Positions 1 to 7,718 of a DNA stretch of 35,430 nt are shown here, one piece after another. The number at the start of each line of letters is the position of its first letter. Position 1 is the stretch's first letter. Under the pieces are notes generated by a model. That model saw nothing but the letters and a program-made list of their open reading frames with translations, did not search any database and had not been told where the DNA came from. A program made the translations under genes and the position numbers. The DNA is taken from contig NZ_SMBZ01000041.1 of assembly GCF_004342685.1 (NCBI RefSeq), positions 1 through 35,430 of the forward strand, written 5' to 3'. The stretch comes from Sphingobacterium alimentarium (lineage in GTDB: Bacteria; Bacteroidota; Bacteroidia; Sphingobacteriales; Sphingobacteriaceae).

Positions 1-795
1 TATAGTAAATGCTGAAAAATCTTGTTTTTTATTAATTAAATCCCAGGCTTTAGCAATATTTCCACCGATTATAAAATGATTACAAGGATGTTTTTGACTA
101 AAATGATGGATAAAATCATAAAGTTGCTCACTGTATTCGGCTAAAAGTTGTTGACAGGCATCGGTATGTAGGTGTTTCTCAATAATATCCTTTAGTCCAG
201 ATTCTTGCATTTCAGAAAGTTCATAAAATCGTTTGGTAAACCAACGCGTAACCAAGTATTCTTCAAATATACTCTCTCGGTAATGATCTTTCCACAGGTC
301 AGCATCAAATGCTTTCTCACCTTTATTCCAAACGGCGCTGCCCAATCCTGTTCCTAGCGTAATGCCTAATATACAGTCAGCGTTGCTTAATTCTCTACCG
401 AAAACTTCACCTTGTAAAAAAGCTGCTGCATCGTTAATATAGCGAATATCTACAGTAGGATAGAGGAGTTCGTTTTTCAGAGGAGAAGTGATTTGTAACT
501 CGTATAAGGCGTCGTACTTATTTTGGTTTTTCATATAGGAGATACCCTTCTCATACTCAAAAGGTCCTGGCATAGCAATTCCGATTTGACTGATCTGTCC
601 ATCAAATGTTGAGATGCAAGAGTTAATAGCTTGTGCCCAAGTTTGAAAAATCGATTTAGCATCTGCCAACGAGTTAACATGAATTCGTGTCAAAGTAGAG
701 GGAACAATTTCCCAACGTTGGGTATGGACAATAGCAGATGTAATGTGTGTACCGCCAATATCACATGCCAATACATATGAAGAGTTTGATAACAT
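1..795 (-). CDS. ROK-family sugar kinase/regulator-like protein (3' end outside window)
   Basis: The visible 265 residues begin at ATG 795 and carry the nucleotide-binding DIGGT motif at residues 12-16, the internal MPGP segment, an INDAAA segment and the LGTGLGSA phosphate loop. These are the ordered landmarks of the ROK fold (actin-like ATPase), so phosphorylation of a sugar such as glucose or an amino sugar is the likely activity. The Cys-rich zinc motif (CGxxGCxE) that most ROK kinases show shortly after the LGTG loop is not seen; instead the sequence continues FDADLWKD, so the exact substrate class is open. There is no helix-turn-helix before DIGGT, which argues against a ROK repressor. 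The protein runs off the window at base 1. Confidence 0.85.
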   Translation of the reverse strand, partial: MLSNSSYVLACDIGGTHITSAIVHTQRWEIVPSTLTRIHVNSLADAKSIFQTWAQAINSCISTFDGQISQIGIAMPGPFEYEKGISYMKNQNKYDALYELQITSPLKNELLYPTVDIRYINDAAAFLQGEVFGRELSNADCILGITLGTGLGSAVWNKGEKAFDADLWKDHYRESIFEEYLVTRWFTKRFYELSEMQESGLKDIIEKHLHTDACQQLLAEYSEQLYDFIHHFSQKHPCNHFIIGGNIAKAWDLINKKQDFSAFTI

Positions 796-880
796 GTAGA
801 AATTTAGAATAATAATTGAATAGGTAAAGATAACTTTTATATTTAAATTTTAAAGATAAAAGTTGACAATAGGTTAATTG

Positions 881-1180
881 TTAGTTACATAAACTTCTAT
901 CTACATACGTTTTTCCGCCATTGCGGTTAATATAATAACAACCGCCGCGAGGTCCGCGAATATATGTTCGCGCATTAGAATTATTGTAGGTTGTATTGCT
1001 TTTTAACGTTTTTACGGAGTTCGTTGTATTAGTGGTTTTACTATTTGCGTTTACATATTGCCAAGTACCATTACTGCGTAGAATTACTTTCTTGCCGTCC
1101 TGTGTTGTTGCATATTGGTCTTGCGCTGACGCTTGAAAAATGATAAATAGAGATAGGGAAACCAGGTAGAGAAATCTCAT
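881..1180 (-). CDS. Small secreted protein with C-terminal RGPRGGCYYIN motif
   Basis: A 99-residue protein with a clear Sec signal peptide (residues 1-19, cleavage expected after ASA) and no other membrane segment, so it is exported. Residues about 21-42 (DGKKVILRSNGTWQYV) look like the short beta-rich repeat seen in Bacteroidota SH3-like periplasmic proteins. After an Asn/Thr-rich linker comes RGPRGGCYYINRNGGKTYVD and then a second Cys near the end; the two Cys could form a disulfide. The GPRGG-YYIN-G-K-Y pattern resembles the small PBCV basic adaptor domain, but I hold that only loosely. No function is known. It follows aroC on the same strand but is separated from it by a strong hairpin, so it is probably its own unit. 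Confidence 0.7.
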   Translation of the reverse strand: MRFLYLVSLSLFIIFQASAQDQYATTQDGKKVILRSNGTWQYVNANSKTTNTTNSVKTLKSNTTYNNSNARTYIRGPRGGCYYINRNGGKTYVDRSLCN

Positions 1181-1202
1181 AAGGATAATTGGCTTAATAG
1201 GT

Positions 1203-1234
1203 AAATAACTTCCGTAAAAATACGGAAGTTATTT
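1203..1234 (-). terminator. Hairpin terminator directly after aroC
   Basis: A 14-bp perfect stem (arms 1203-1216 and 1221-1234) with an AAAA loop starts on the aroC stop codon. It ends the pheA-aroC operon. The T-rich tail on the minus strand is short and interrupted (TTATTTACC). Confidence 0.7.
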
Positions 1235-2325
1235 TAAATATTGCTATATGCCTTTTGCTTAAGTAGCTGATCCGCTATTACAAGTGCAGCCATCGCTTCT
1301 ACAATAATTACGGCGCGTGGGACTACACAAGGGTCATGTCTGCCTTTGCCGGAAATAGTTGTCTCTTCACCTTCTTGATTAAGCGTGGATTGATCACGCA
1401 TTATCGTGGCTACGGGCTTGAAAGCAACTCTAAAAGTGATATCCATTCCGTTGGATATACCGCCTTGTATACCACCAGAGAAGTTAGTTCTTGTAACTAT
1501 TTTGCCATTCTCTTGCGTGAAAATATCATTATGCTCGGAACCTTTGAGACGGGATCCATCAAAACCCGACCCATATTCAAAACCATGTACAGCGTTGATA
1601 CTCAACATGGCTTTTCCCAATTCGGCATGTAGTCGGTCAAAAACTGGTTCGCCTAGACCTGCAGGTACACCACGAATAATAGTCGAGATACGTCCGCCTA
1701 CTGTGTCGCCATTTTTACGGATTTGATCTATAAAATCAATCATCTCGTTGGCAGTTGCAGGGTCAGCGCAACGCACGATGTTATCTTCGCGGATTTGCAA
1801 TAAAGCTTGTAAGTCTGAAGAATCCACATTGGGTGTTTCGATTTGTCCAGCGCCGGATACATGGGCAAATATCTCAATACCTTGCTTTTTTAAGAATAGT
1901 TTGGCTATAGCGCCCGCAGCTACCCGTGCCGCTGTCTCGCGTGCAGAAGAACGACCGCCACCGCGATAATCCCGGATGCCATACTTCATCTGATAAGTAT
2001 AGTCAGCATGAGATGGTCGGTATTTATCTGCGATATGAGAATAGTCTTTAGAACGTTGATCTTCATTAGGAATGACAATGGAAATAGGAGTACCCGTGGT
2101 TTTTCCTTCGAATACACCTGATAAGATCTGTGCGGTATCGCTTTCTTTACGCTGCGTTGTAATTTTGGATTGACCAGGTCTGCGTTTGTCCAATTCAGAT
2201 TGGATAAAAGCTTCGTCAATCTCAATATTTGAGGGGCAACCATCCACAATAACGCCAATAGCCTTGCCGTGGGACTCCCCAAAAGTAGTTATTCTGAATA
2301 ATTCGCCGAATGAGTTTCCTGCCAT
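1234..2325 (-). CDS. aroC: Chorismate synthase
   Basis: Converts 5-enolpyruvylshikimate-3-phosphate to chorismate using reduced FMN, the last step of the shikimate pathway; cytosolic homotetramer. The 363-residue length is normal. Family signatures are all present: GESHGKAIG near the N-terminus, RRPGQSK, the [12 protein letters not shown] phosphate/FMN loop, [19 protein letters not shown] and [10 protein letters not shown] near the C-terminus. It starts at ATG 2325 ([20 protein letters not shown]). It is the last gene of the aromatic operon, 124 nt after aroA; that gap is unusually long for the operon and holds a palindromic repeat. Its product serves the Phe, Tyr, Trp and other chorismate-derived pathways. 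Confidence 0.98.
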   Translation of the reverse strand: MAGNSFGELFRITTFGESHGKAIGVIVDGCPSNIEIDEAFIQSELDKRRPGQSKITTQRKESDTAQILSGVFEGKTTGTPISIVIPNEDQRSKDYSHIADKYRPSHADYTYQMKYGIRDYRGGGRSSARETAARVAAGAIAKLFLKKQGIEIFAHVSGAGQIETPNVDSSDLQALLQIREDNIVRCADPATANEMIDFIDQIRKNGDTVGGRISTIIRGVPAGLGEPVFDRLHAELGKAMLSINAVHGFEYGSGFDGSRLKGSEHNDIFTQENGKIVTRTNFSGGIQGGISNGMDITFRVAFKPVATIMRDQSTLNQEGEETTISGKGRHDPCVVPRAVIIVEAMAALVIADQLLKQKAYSNI

Positions 2326-2376
2326 GATGATGTGTTAGGGGCGTAAATATACTATTTGCTAACTAATAATTGTATA

Positions 2377-2439
2377 AACGTCATCTCGACGAAATGAGAA
2401 ATCTAAAGAGAGATTCCTCGTTCGACTCGGAATGACGTT
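2377..2439. repeat. REP-like palindromic extragenic element
   Basis: A 63-nt imperfect palindrome between aroA and aroC. It opens AACGTCAT and closes ATGACGTT, with inner arms CGAAATGAGAAATCT and AGAGATTCCTCGTTCG around a short AAAG centre. This form (TCTCGACGAA-TGAGAAATCT and its mate) resembles dispersed short palindromes common between genes in Sphingobacteria; only one copy is in this window, so the repeat status is from recognition, not from counting. Confidence 0.6.
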
Positions 2440-2449
2440 CAGAGTAATT

Positions 2450-3700
2450 TTATTGCTCGATATCAAAACCCTGTGCAGTTAAATGTTCCCAATACATCGG
2501 GTAGGATTTTTCTACAACATGGGGTTCTTCGATATGCACTTTTTCAAAAACCAAAGCCATAGGTGCAAAAGCCATTGCCATACGGTGATCTTCGTAGGTG
2601 GCAATTGTAATTGCTTCAGGCTCTTTTACATTGTCTGTATTCAAATGATAGACCTCATTGTCTTCAGTCAAGGTTGCACCAAATTTGCCTATTTCTTGCT
2701 GCAAAGCCGCAATACGATTGGTTTCTTTGATTTTTAAGGTTTCAAGACCTGTGAAAGAGACATTTCTTTTCAATGCTGCTGCGACAACAACGACTGTCTG
2801 CGCCAAATCAGGACATTCTTTGAAATCAAAAAATGTTTTGTCTGAAAGGGCTGATGTCTTCTCTAGCAAGATGCCTTTTTCCTCAAAAGTCGTTTTAACA
2901 CCAAAATGCTCCATAATGGATGCAATAGCTATGTCGCCTTGCAGGCTGCTTTTCTTTAGTCCTGGTAGTCTGATTTCGGCTTCTTCTGCCAGCGCAACCA
3001 TCGCATACCAATAAGATGCAGCACTCCAATCTGGTTCTACATAGATGGTGGATTGTTGTGCCTTTTGTGGTAGGATTTGAATGTTATTTCCTTCCCAATT
3101 GTGATTTATTCCTGCTTCAGCCAACATATTCAGCGTCATTGTCACATATGGGCGAGATGTTAATTCGCCATCAATCTCGATAGTGAGTCCTTTCTCCAAA
3201 TGAGCAGCAACCAATAGTAAAGATGAAATATATTGACTACTTACGTCACCTTTGATGCTTACACGTTCTTGAGTCTGTGATAATCCTCCTTTGATATGCA
3301 AAGGAGGGTAACCCGCTTTGTCAACATAATTGATGTCTGCTCCAATGGTGCGTAAGGCATCAACGAGAATACCAATCGGACGTTGTTTCATACGCGCTGT
3401 TCCTGTCAATATGAATTCTCCTGGAATCAGATTGAGGTAGGAAGTCATAAAGCGCATTGCAGTTCCTGCGGGGCCAATATCGATTGTTTTAGTACCCTCG
3501 TGGGATGCCGCCTCATCCTGTAGCGCACGCGTCAAAAGGATAGTGTCATCTGCTTCCGATATATTTTCAATCGTTACGTTACCTTTGCTCAGCGCTTGTA
3601 TAATAAGAGCACGGTTGCTCTCTGACTTAGAGCCAGTTAACTGTACCGTGCCGCCTATTTTTTTTGTTGAATGAGATAGCTTGATGCTTGTTTGTCTCAT
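2450..3700 (-). CDS. aroA: 3-phosphoshikimate 1-carboxyvinyltransferase (EPSP synthase)
   Basis: Joins phosphoenolpyruvate to shikimate-3-phosphate to give EPSP, the sixth shikimate step. The protein has 416 residues, close to the usual 425. Diagnostic motifs appear in order: GSKSESNRALI (substrate Lys/Ser/Arg), GPAGTAMRFM (the NAGTA-type loop), RMKQRPIG, DWSAASYW, KIKETNRIAAL, EDHRMAMAFAP and a C-terminal VEKSYPMYW. The start codon at 3700 follows the stop codon of the upstream DAHP synthase gene with no base between them, so the two are almost certainly cotranscribed and may be translationally coupled. The loop has GPAGTAMR rather than the more common GNAGTA, a variation seen in Bacteroidota. 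Confidence 0.97.
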   Translation of the reverse strand: MRQTSIKLSHSTKKIGGTVQLTGSKSESNRALIIQALSKGNVTIENISEADDTILLTRALQDEAASHEGTKTIDIGPAGTAMRFMTSYLNLIPGEFILTGTARMKQRPIGILVDALRTIGADINYVDKAGYPPLHIKGGLSQTQERVSIKGDVSSQYISSLLLVAAHLEKGLTIEIDGELTSRPYVTMTLNMLAEAGINHNWEGNNIQILPQKAQQSTIYVEPDWSAASYWYAMVALAEEAEIRLPGLKKSSLQGDIAIASIMEHFGVKTTFEEKGILLEKTSALSDKTFFDFKECPDLAQTVVVVAAALKRNVSFTGLETLKIKETNRIAALQQEIGKFGATLTEDNEVYHLNTDNVKEPEAITIATYEDHRMAMAFAPMALVFEKVHIEEPHVVEKSYPMYWEHLTAQGFDIEQ

Positions 3701-4813
3701 TTATGCCTCCGCCGTTGTTTTAACGTTCATAATCTCATTTTGCTTGCGAATAGATTCATTGTGCAATAGCTCTAAGTATTTCACCGTGAAATCTTCGCCA
3801 AGATTTAATGCTTTAGCCAATTGAACACGTTTTTGAACGATTTCATCCCAGCGTGAAACTTGCAAAATAGTTACGTTGTTATCACGTTTGTATTCACCGA
3901 TCTGCTCCGCTATTTTCATACGGTCGCCGATAGTTTTTAAGATCTGGTCATCCAATTTGTCAATTTGCTGACGTAATTCTGCTAATTTATCTTCAAATGC
4001 CGGGTTGTTGGATTCTGGTTTACGCACATTTAGGCTGTCAATCAAATCCGCCAAAGCAGCTGGAGTCACTTGTTGCTTAGCATCAGTCCATGCTACAGAA
4101 GGATCTATGTGTGATTCGATAATCAAACCTTGCATATCCATATCTATTGCTTTTTGAGTTACATACGGAATCAATTCGCGGTTACCACAGATGTGGCTTG
4201 GGTCATTGATAATCGGTAATTCTGGAGCAATCGTTTTTAATTGGATCGCCAAATCCCACATCGGCTCGTTACGGAATGCTGTTTTTTCGAAAGATGAAAA
4301 ACCACGGTGGATCGCGGCTATTTTTTTGATGCCGGCACGATTAATACGCTCTAATGCACCAATCCACAAGGATAAATCAGGGTTAACAGGATTTTTTACC
4401 AATACAGGGACATCAGCACCTGCTGCTTGCAATGCATCAGCAATCTCTTGTACGGTGAAAGGATTTGCTGTCGAACGTGCACCTACCCAAAGTACATCTA
4501 CTCCAGCAGCCAACGCTTCTTCAACGTGTTTGGCAGTAGCCACTTCCGTCGCAGTCAACAATCCAGTTTCTTCTTTAGCACGTTTTAGCCATTCAAGACC
4601 TATGCTTCCGATACCTTCGAATTCTCCTGGTCGTGTACGTGGTTTCCATATACCCGCACGTAATACATTAACTTTACCTGTATTTGCCAATAGGTGAGCT
4701 GTAGATACCAATTGATCTTCGGTCTCCGCGCTACATGGTCCTGCAATAATAAGAGGCTTGCCGTTGGTATCTATCCATGCGCTTAAAGGGAGGATGTCTA
4801 AAGAATGTTTCAT
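3701..4813 (-). CDS. Bifunctional DAHP synthase / type II chorismate mutase
   Basis: Residues about 1-265 are a type I-beta 3-deoxy-7-phosphoheptulonate synthase, the entry enzyme of the shikimate pathway (PEP plus erythrose-4-phosphate). Visible motifs are IIAGPCSAE, LRAGIWKPRTRPGEFEG, WVGARSTANPF, VLVKNP, AIHRGFSS and IINDPSHICG, which include the metal and PEP ligands. Residues about 275-360 are an AroQ-type all-helical chorismate mutase: LAELRQQIDKLDDQILKTIG then R-K-A-IGEYKR. The mutase makes prephenate and often acts as the feedback sensor for the synthase domain in such fusions. It lies 48 nt after pheA and abuts aroA. The fusion is typical of Bacteroidota; the pair with pheA means the operon carries both pathway entry and the Phe branch. 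Confidence 0.95.
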   Translation of the reverse strand: MKHSLDILPLSAWIDTNGKPLIIAGPCSAETEDQLVSTAHLLANTGKVNVLRAGIWKPRTRPGEFEGIGSIGLEWLKRAKEETGLLTATEVATAKHVEEALAAGVDVLWVGARSTANPFTVQEIADALQAAGADVPVLVKNPVNPDLSLWIGALERINRAGIKKIAAIHRGFSSFEKTAFRNEPMWDLAIQLKTIAPELPIINDPSHICGNRELIPYVTQKAIDMDMQGLIIESHIDPSVAWTDAKQQVTPAALADLIDSLNVRKPESNNPAFEDKLAELRQQIDKLDDQILKTIGDRMKIAEQIGEYKRDNNVTILQVSRWDEIVQKRVQLAKALNLGEDFTVKYLELLHNESIRKQNEIMNVKTTAEA

Positions 4814-4861
4814 TTTATTTCAATTTTTTTATTTACAATTTGATTAGTTACTCGTACTATT

Positions 4862-5686
4862 TTATACTTTTTCGTTTTTGATATACTCGCCCATGATGCT
4901 GAAATTAACCGTATGCTTCAATACTTTACGGATAGCAGCGTCAAAATCGGACTGCTTTTTCCATTCTACATCTACATAGAAATCGTACTCATTACGACGT
5001 CCTACAACGGGCATGGATTGGATTTTGCTGAGATTTACATTTTGCTCCGCAAAGCATTGTAAAACAGACGCTAATGAACCTACGGCATTACCAGTTTGAA
5101 AGGAGAGTGAAGCTTTATTGGCTGCTTTTTGCTCTACAACTTCATTTGCTAATATCAGAAAACGTGTTGCGTTCTTTTTGTGTGTCTCAATTCTTTTCTC
5201 TAGGATATTCAATCCATAAATCTTGGCTGCATATTCACTGGCGATAGCTGCTGTGTGTGTTAATTTATCTTCACTTATTTTTTTTGCGCATCCTGCAGTA
5301 TCCATTCCTTCTTTGATCGTCCACTCGGGATGCTCGCCTAAGAACTCATCACATTGTCGGATAGCAATAGGGTGGGATTCGACAAATTGAATATCGCTGA
5401 GTTTGACTCCAGGAAGAGCGAGTAAATTTTGCTGAATATTCAAATGTACTTCTCCTATGATGTGAAATCTATAGTCACGCAACAGATTGTAGTTGGGTAA
5501 AATACTTCCAGCGATAGAATTCTCAATAGCCATCACTACATAATCCGCTTTTCCGTGCTTAAGCATTTCGCAAGTTTGTTTGAAGGATCCACATTCAATA
5601 GTTTCGATGTCTTGGCCGAAATATTTATATGCTGCTTCTTCGTGGAAAGAGGCTTTTACACCTTGAATTGCAATTTTTATGCTCAT
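4862..5686 (-). CDS. pheA: Prephenate dehydratase with ACT domain
   Basis: Converts prephenate to phenylpyruvate, the committed step to Phe. I place the start at ATG 5686 (MSIKIAIQG, 274 residues): the longer frame beginning with TTG at 5704 would start inside the U-run of the upstream terminator. The catalytic domain (about 1-180) shows the N-terminal IQG-ASFHEEAA strand, AIENSIAGSI, ESHPIAIRQC and the catalytic TRF motif in KKNATRFLIL. The C-terminal ACT domain (about 195-270) begins SLSFQTGNAVGSLASVL. The usual regulatory GALA and ESRP motifs are altered to VGSL and QSMP, so allosteric Phe binding may differ from the E. coli model. First gene of the operon, read from the attenuator described separately. 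Confidence 0.95.
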   Translation of the reverse strand: MSIKIAIQGVKASFHEEAAYKYFGQDIETIECGSFKQTCEMLKHGKADYVVMAIENSIAGSILPNYNLLRDYRFHIIGEVHLNIQQNLLALPGVKLSDIQFVESHPIAIRQCDEFLGEHPEWTIKEGMDTAGCAKKISEDKLTHTAAIASEYAAKIYGLNILEKRIETHKKNATRFLILANEVVEQKAANKASLSFQTGNAVGSLASVLQCFAEQNVNLSKIQSMPVVGRRNEYDFYVDVEWKKQSDFDAAIRKVLKHTVNFSIMGEYIKNEKV

Positions 5687-5707
5687 GTTTTTATTTTTTA
5701 ACAAAAA

Positions 5708-5734
5708 AAAGTCCCAGTATCAAACCGGGACTTT
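5708..5734 (-). terminator. Attenuator terminator upstream of pheA
   Basis: On the minus strand an 11-bp stem (arms 5734-5724 and 5718-5708, one G-T pair) with a five-base TTGAT loop is followed at once by eight T. It ends 21 nt before the pheA ATG and 31 nt after the stop codon of the Phe/Tyr-rich leader peptide, which is the arrangement of a transcription attenuator. A GGGGAT stretch overlapping the leader stop codon could pair with GTCCC of the first arm as a weak antiterminator; that pairing is inferred by eye. Confidence 0.88.
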
Positions 5735-5765
5735 CGTATTTATATTTTATGATATTAACACAGTA

Positions 5766-5831
5766 CTATCCCCTGACTTTATTGCTAAAGTAATAGAAGT
5801 TAAAATAATAAAATGTGTTAATGCGTTGCAT
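5766..5831 (-). CDS. Phe/Tyr-rich leader peptide of the pheA operon
   Basis: An ATG-TAG frame of 21 codons lies between the promoter and the terminator upstream of pheA. Residues 7-15 are FYYFNFYYF: four Phe and four Tyr in nine positions, in a peptide that otherwise has none. Such density is the hallmark of an attenuation leader: low charged tRNA-Phe or tRNA-Tyr would stall the ribosome in this run and favour readthrough. The stop codon is 31 nt before the terminator stem. The ATG lies roughly 12 nt after the predicted transcription start, with no Shine-Dalgarno, normal for Bacteroidota. The use of both Phe and Tyr codons fits an operon that supplies chorismate as well as Phe. Confidence 0.88.
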   Translation of the reverse strand: MQRINTFYYFNFYYFSNKVRG

Positions 5832-5849
5832 ATTGTCGTTTTGATATTC

Positions 5850-5880
5850 CAAAGGTATACGAATATTTTTTAATTCCAAA
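5850..5880 (-). promoter_or_regulatory. Bacteroidota-type promoter of the pheA operon
   Basis: TTTG (5880-5877) and TACCTTTG (5857-5850) are separated by 19 nt, an exact match to the Bacteroidota consensus of TTTG near -33 and TAnnTTTG near -7. Transcription should begin around 5843, just ahead of the leader peptide ATG at 5831. Confidence 0.8.
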
Positions 5881-6228
5881 ATATTTATAAAAAAATATTT
5901 TTTCCTTCATTTTATTTGCTGTTTTTTTAGTGAAATTATGATGAATATTTATAATTTTTTTTTATGCTTAAAATTCGATTATATTTATTGATTAGTTGTG
6001 TTTAAAATATTGTAAATAAGTTAATTGTATTTTATTGTACAAATTTTTATTAATAATATTGCACTATTTTTATTGGTTTTTATGTTATTTTTATGCTGTA
6101 TTTTTACCGATTTTTATTTAATATTCTACGCAACTTTAATAGAAAAAAAATGATAAAATATGGGCTTATATTCATCGATTTTAGGTGGGATGAATAATTC
6201 AGATATATTTAATATACTTGTAACCTAA
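5881..6228. other. AT-rich gene-free divergent intergenic region
   Basis: About 350 nt between the pheA promoter and the EamA-type gene. It is extremely AT-rich with many T and A runs. I find no open frame of note, no RNA fold and no clear repeat; it probably only separates two divergent promoters. Confidence 0.6.
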
Positions 6229-6236
6229 TAGCTTTG
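6229..6236 (+). promoter_or_regulatory. Possible -7 element for the EamA-type gene
   Basis: TAGCTTTG matches TAnnTTTG exactly and ends six bases before the ATG at 6243, so the transcript would be leaderless or nearly so. No good TTTG sits at the -33 position (only TTTA at 6208), which lowers confidence. Confidence 0.4.
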
Positions 6237-6242
6237 GGTCTT

Positions 6243-7100
6243 ATGATATATATCCTGATTAGTGTTTGTTGTAGTGTAATAGTAGGGATGATTATAAAAA
6301 TTGCCAGACAAAACATGGTGAATGTACAGCAACTTGTGCTTTGGAATTATCCTACCACGGTGTTGTTGACCTATATCTTGCTGGAGCCGTCTTGGAACAA
6401 CTTAACTTGGAAATCCCTTCCTTATCAATTCTATGTTCCACTGACAATTTTACTGCCTTCACTTTTTATATTCATTGCATTAGCTGTCAAATATAGTGGC
6501 ATCGTCAAAACGGATGTAGCGCAGCGTATGTCCTTGTTTATTCCTTTAATAGCTTCTTTCCTGCTTTTTAATGAAGTAATCCAGGTTAATAAGATTGTAG
6601 GGATTATTGTGGGACTCGTGGCTGTGGCCTGTTCGGTAAGTTGGGGTAATCAGTCGAGTAACCGAATGCGTAAAAATTCTATCTATCCGATAATTGTATT
6701 TTTCGGAATGGGAATTATCGACATACTCTTTAAGCAAATAGCTCAGTATACGCAAATCCCGTACATTACTTCCATGTTTATTGTTTTTGTGGGCGCCATG
6801 TTATTTGCTTTCCTATTGTTAATTTATGAGACGCAAATTAAGAAGAAATCTTTTGACAAGTCAGCAATAGTGTGGGGATTGTTTTTGGGTTTGTTTAACT
6901 TTGCGAATATATTTTATTATATGAAGGCGCATCGCGCCATTTCTGACAATCCATCCATCGTATTTACAGCAATGAATGTCGGTGTGATTGTGCTCGGAAG
7001 TTTGGTCGGCGTATTTCTATTTAGTGAAAAATTAAGTGTTACCAACAAGATTGGATTGGCATTGGCTGTCCTGTCCATATTTTTAATAGCATACCTGTGA
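6243..7100 (+). CDS. EamA-type (DMT superfamily) membrane transporter
   Basis: A 285-residue, highly hydrophobic protein with about ten membrane helices arranged as two repeats, as in the drug/metabolite transporter superfamily. The second half ends with a helix pair containing the family-like pattern VFTAMNVGVIVLGSLVGVFLFSEKLS, comparable to the end of EamA repeats; the first half has the matching SLFIPLIASFLLFNEV. Substrate cannot be deduced. I chose ATG 6243 over the TTG at 6234 because the likely -7 promoter element covers that TTG. Its TGA stop overlaps the GTG start of the next gene (GTGA), so the two are coupled. Confidence 0.85.
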   Translation: MIYILISVCCSVIVGMIIKIARQNMVNVQQLVLWNYPTTVLLTYILLEPSWNNLTWKSLPYQFYVPLTILLPSLFIFIALAVKYSGIVKTDVAQRMSLFIPLIASFLLFNEVIQVNKIVGIIVGLVAVACSVSWGNQSSNRMRKNSIYPIIVFFGMGIIDILFKQIAQYTQIPYITSMFIVFVGAMLFAFLLLIYETQIKKKSFDKSAIVWGLFLGLFNFANIFYYMKAHRAISDNPSIVFTAMNVGVIVLGSLVGVFLFSEKLSVTNKIGLALAVLSIFLIAYL

Positions 7101-7714
7101 GTTTATTTGAAGATACTTATTATACGATCAACGACACGGCGGAAGGAATCTTTCGCGACAAGGGAAGCAAATTTATAGCTTATGCCTATCCATTCAAGGA
7201 TGAAAATAAGTTAAAAGAAATCATTGCCGAACTCAAATCTCTTCACCCCAAAGCGCGTCACCACTGTTGGGCTTACAGGTTGTCTCCCGATCGATCGGTA
7301 TTTCGGGTGAATGATGATGGGGAGCCATCGGGCACTGCAGGAAGACCTATTCTGAATGCACTTTTATCCAAGGATGTTACGAATATATTGGTTGTGGTGG
7401 TGCGTTATTTTGGAGGCACCTTACTGGGGGTACCGGGATTAATCAACGCCTATAAGACCGCGACACAGGAAGCTCTCGAAGCAGCGACTATTGTGCAGAA
7501 AACGGTCAACGATGTATATCAGATAGATTTTGAATATCTGGCGATGAACGATGTGATGCGTGTAATCAAGGATGAAAATCTTACCGTTTTCGAGCAGCAA
7601 TTTGACAATGCATGTACTATGACCGTTGAAATGCGAAAAATGCAAGTCAATGCCTTTGTTCAGAAGATGGAAAAGATCGAGGGTGCACAAATTACGTATC
7701 TACGAACCCTCTAG
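7097..7714 (+). CDS. YigZ/IMPACT family protein
   Basis: 205 residues with the UPF0029/Impact N-terminal domain: the AYAYPFKDE start, HPKARHHCWAYRL, DDGEPSGTAGRPIL and the VVVRYFGGTLLGVPGLINAY block, which is diagnostic. The C-terminal 70 residues form the ferredoxin-like DUF1949 domain. Eukaryotic IMPACT regulates GCN2; the role of bacterial YigZ is not firmly known. The GTG start at 7097 overlaps the stop of the transporter by four bases, indicating translational coupling. It converges on rodA with only four bases between the two stop codons, so there is no room for a conventional terminator. Confidence 0.93.
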   Translation: MSLFEDTYYTINDTAEGIFRDKGSKFIAYAYPFKDENKLKEIIAELKSLHPKARHHCWAYRLSPDRSVFRVNDDGEPSGTAGRPILNALLSKDVTNILVVVVRYFGGTLLGVPGLINAYKTATQEALEAATIVQKTVNDVYQIDFEYLAMNDVMRVIKDENLTVFEQQFDNACTMTVEMRKMQVNAFVQKMEKIEGAQITYLRTL

Positions 7715-7718
7715 TTTA

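Noticed and set aside
5687..5704. Extended pheA start at TTG 5704
   Set aside because: It would place the start codon in the U-run of the attenuator terminator; ATG 5686 gives the normal family N-terminus.
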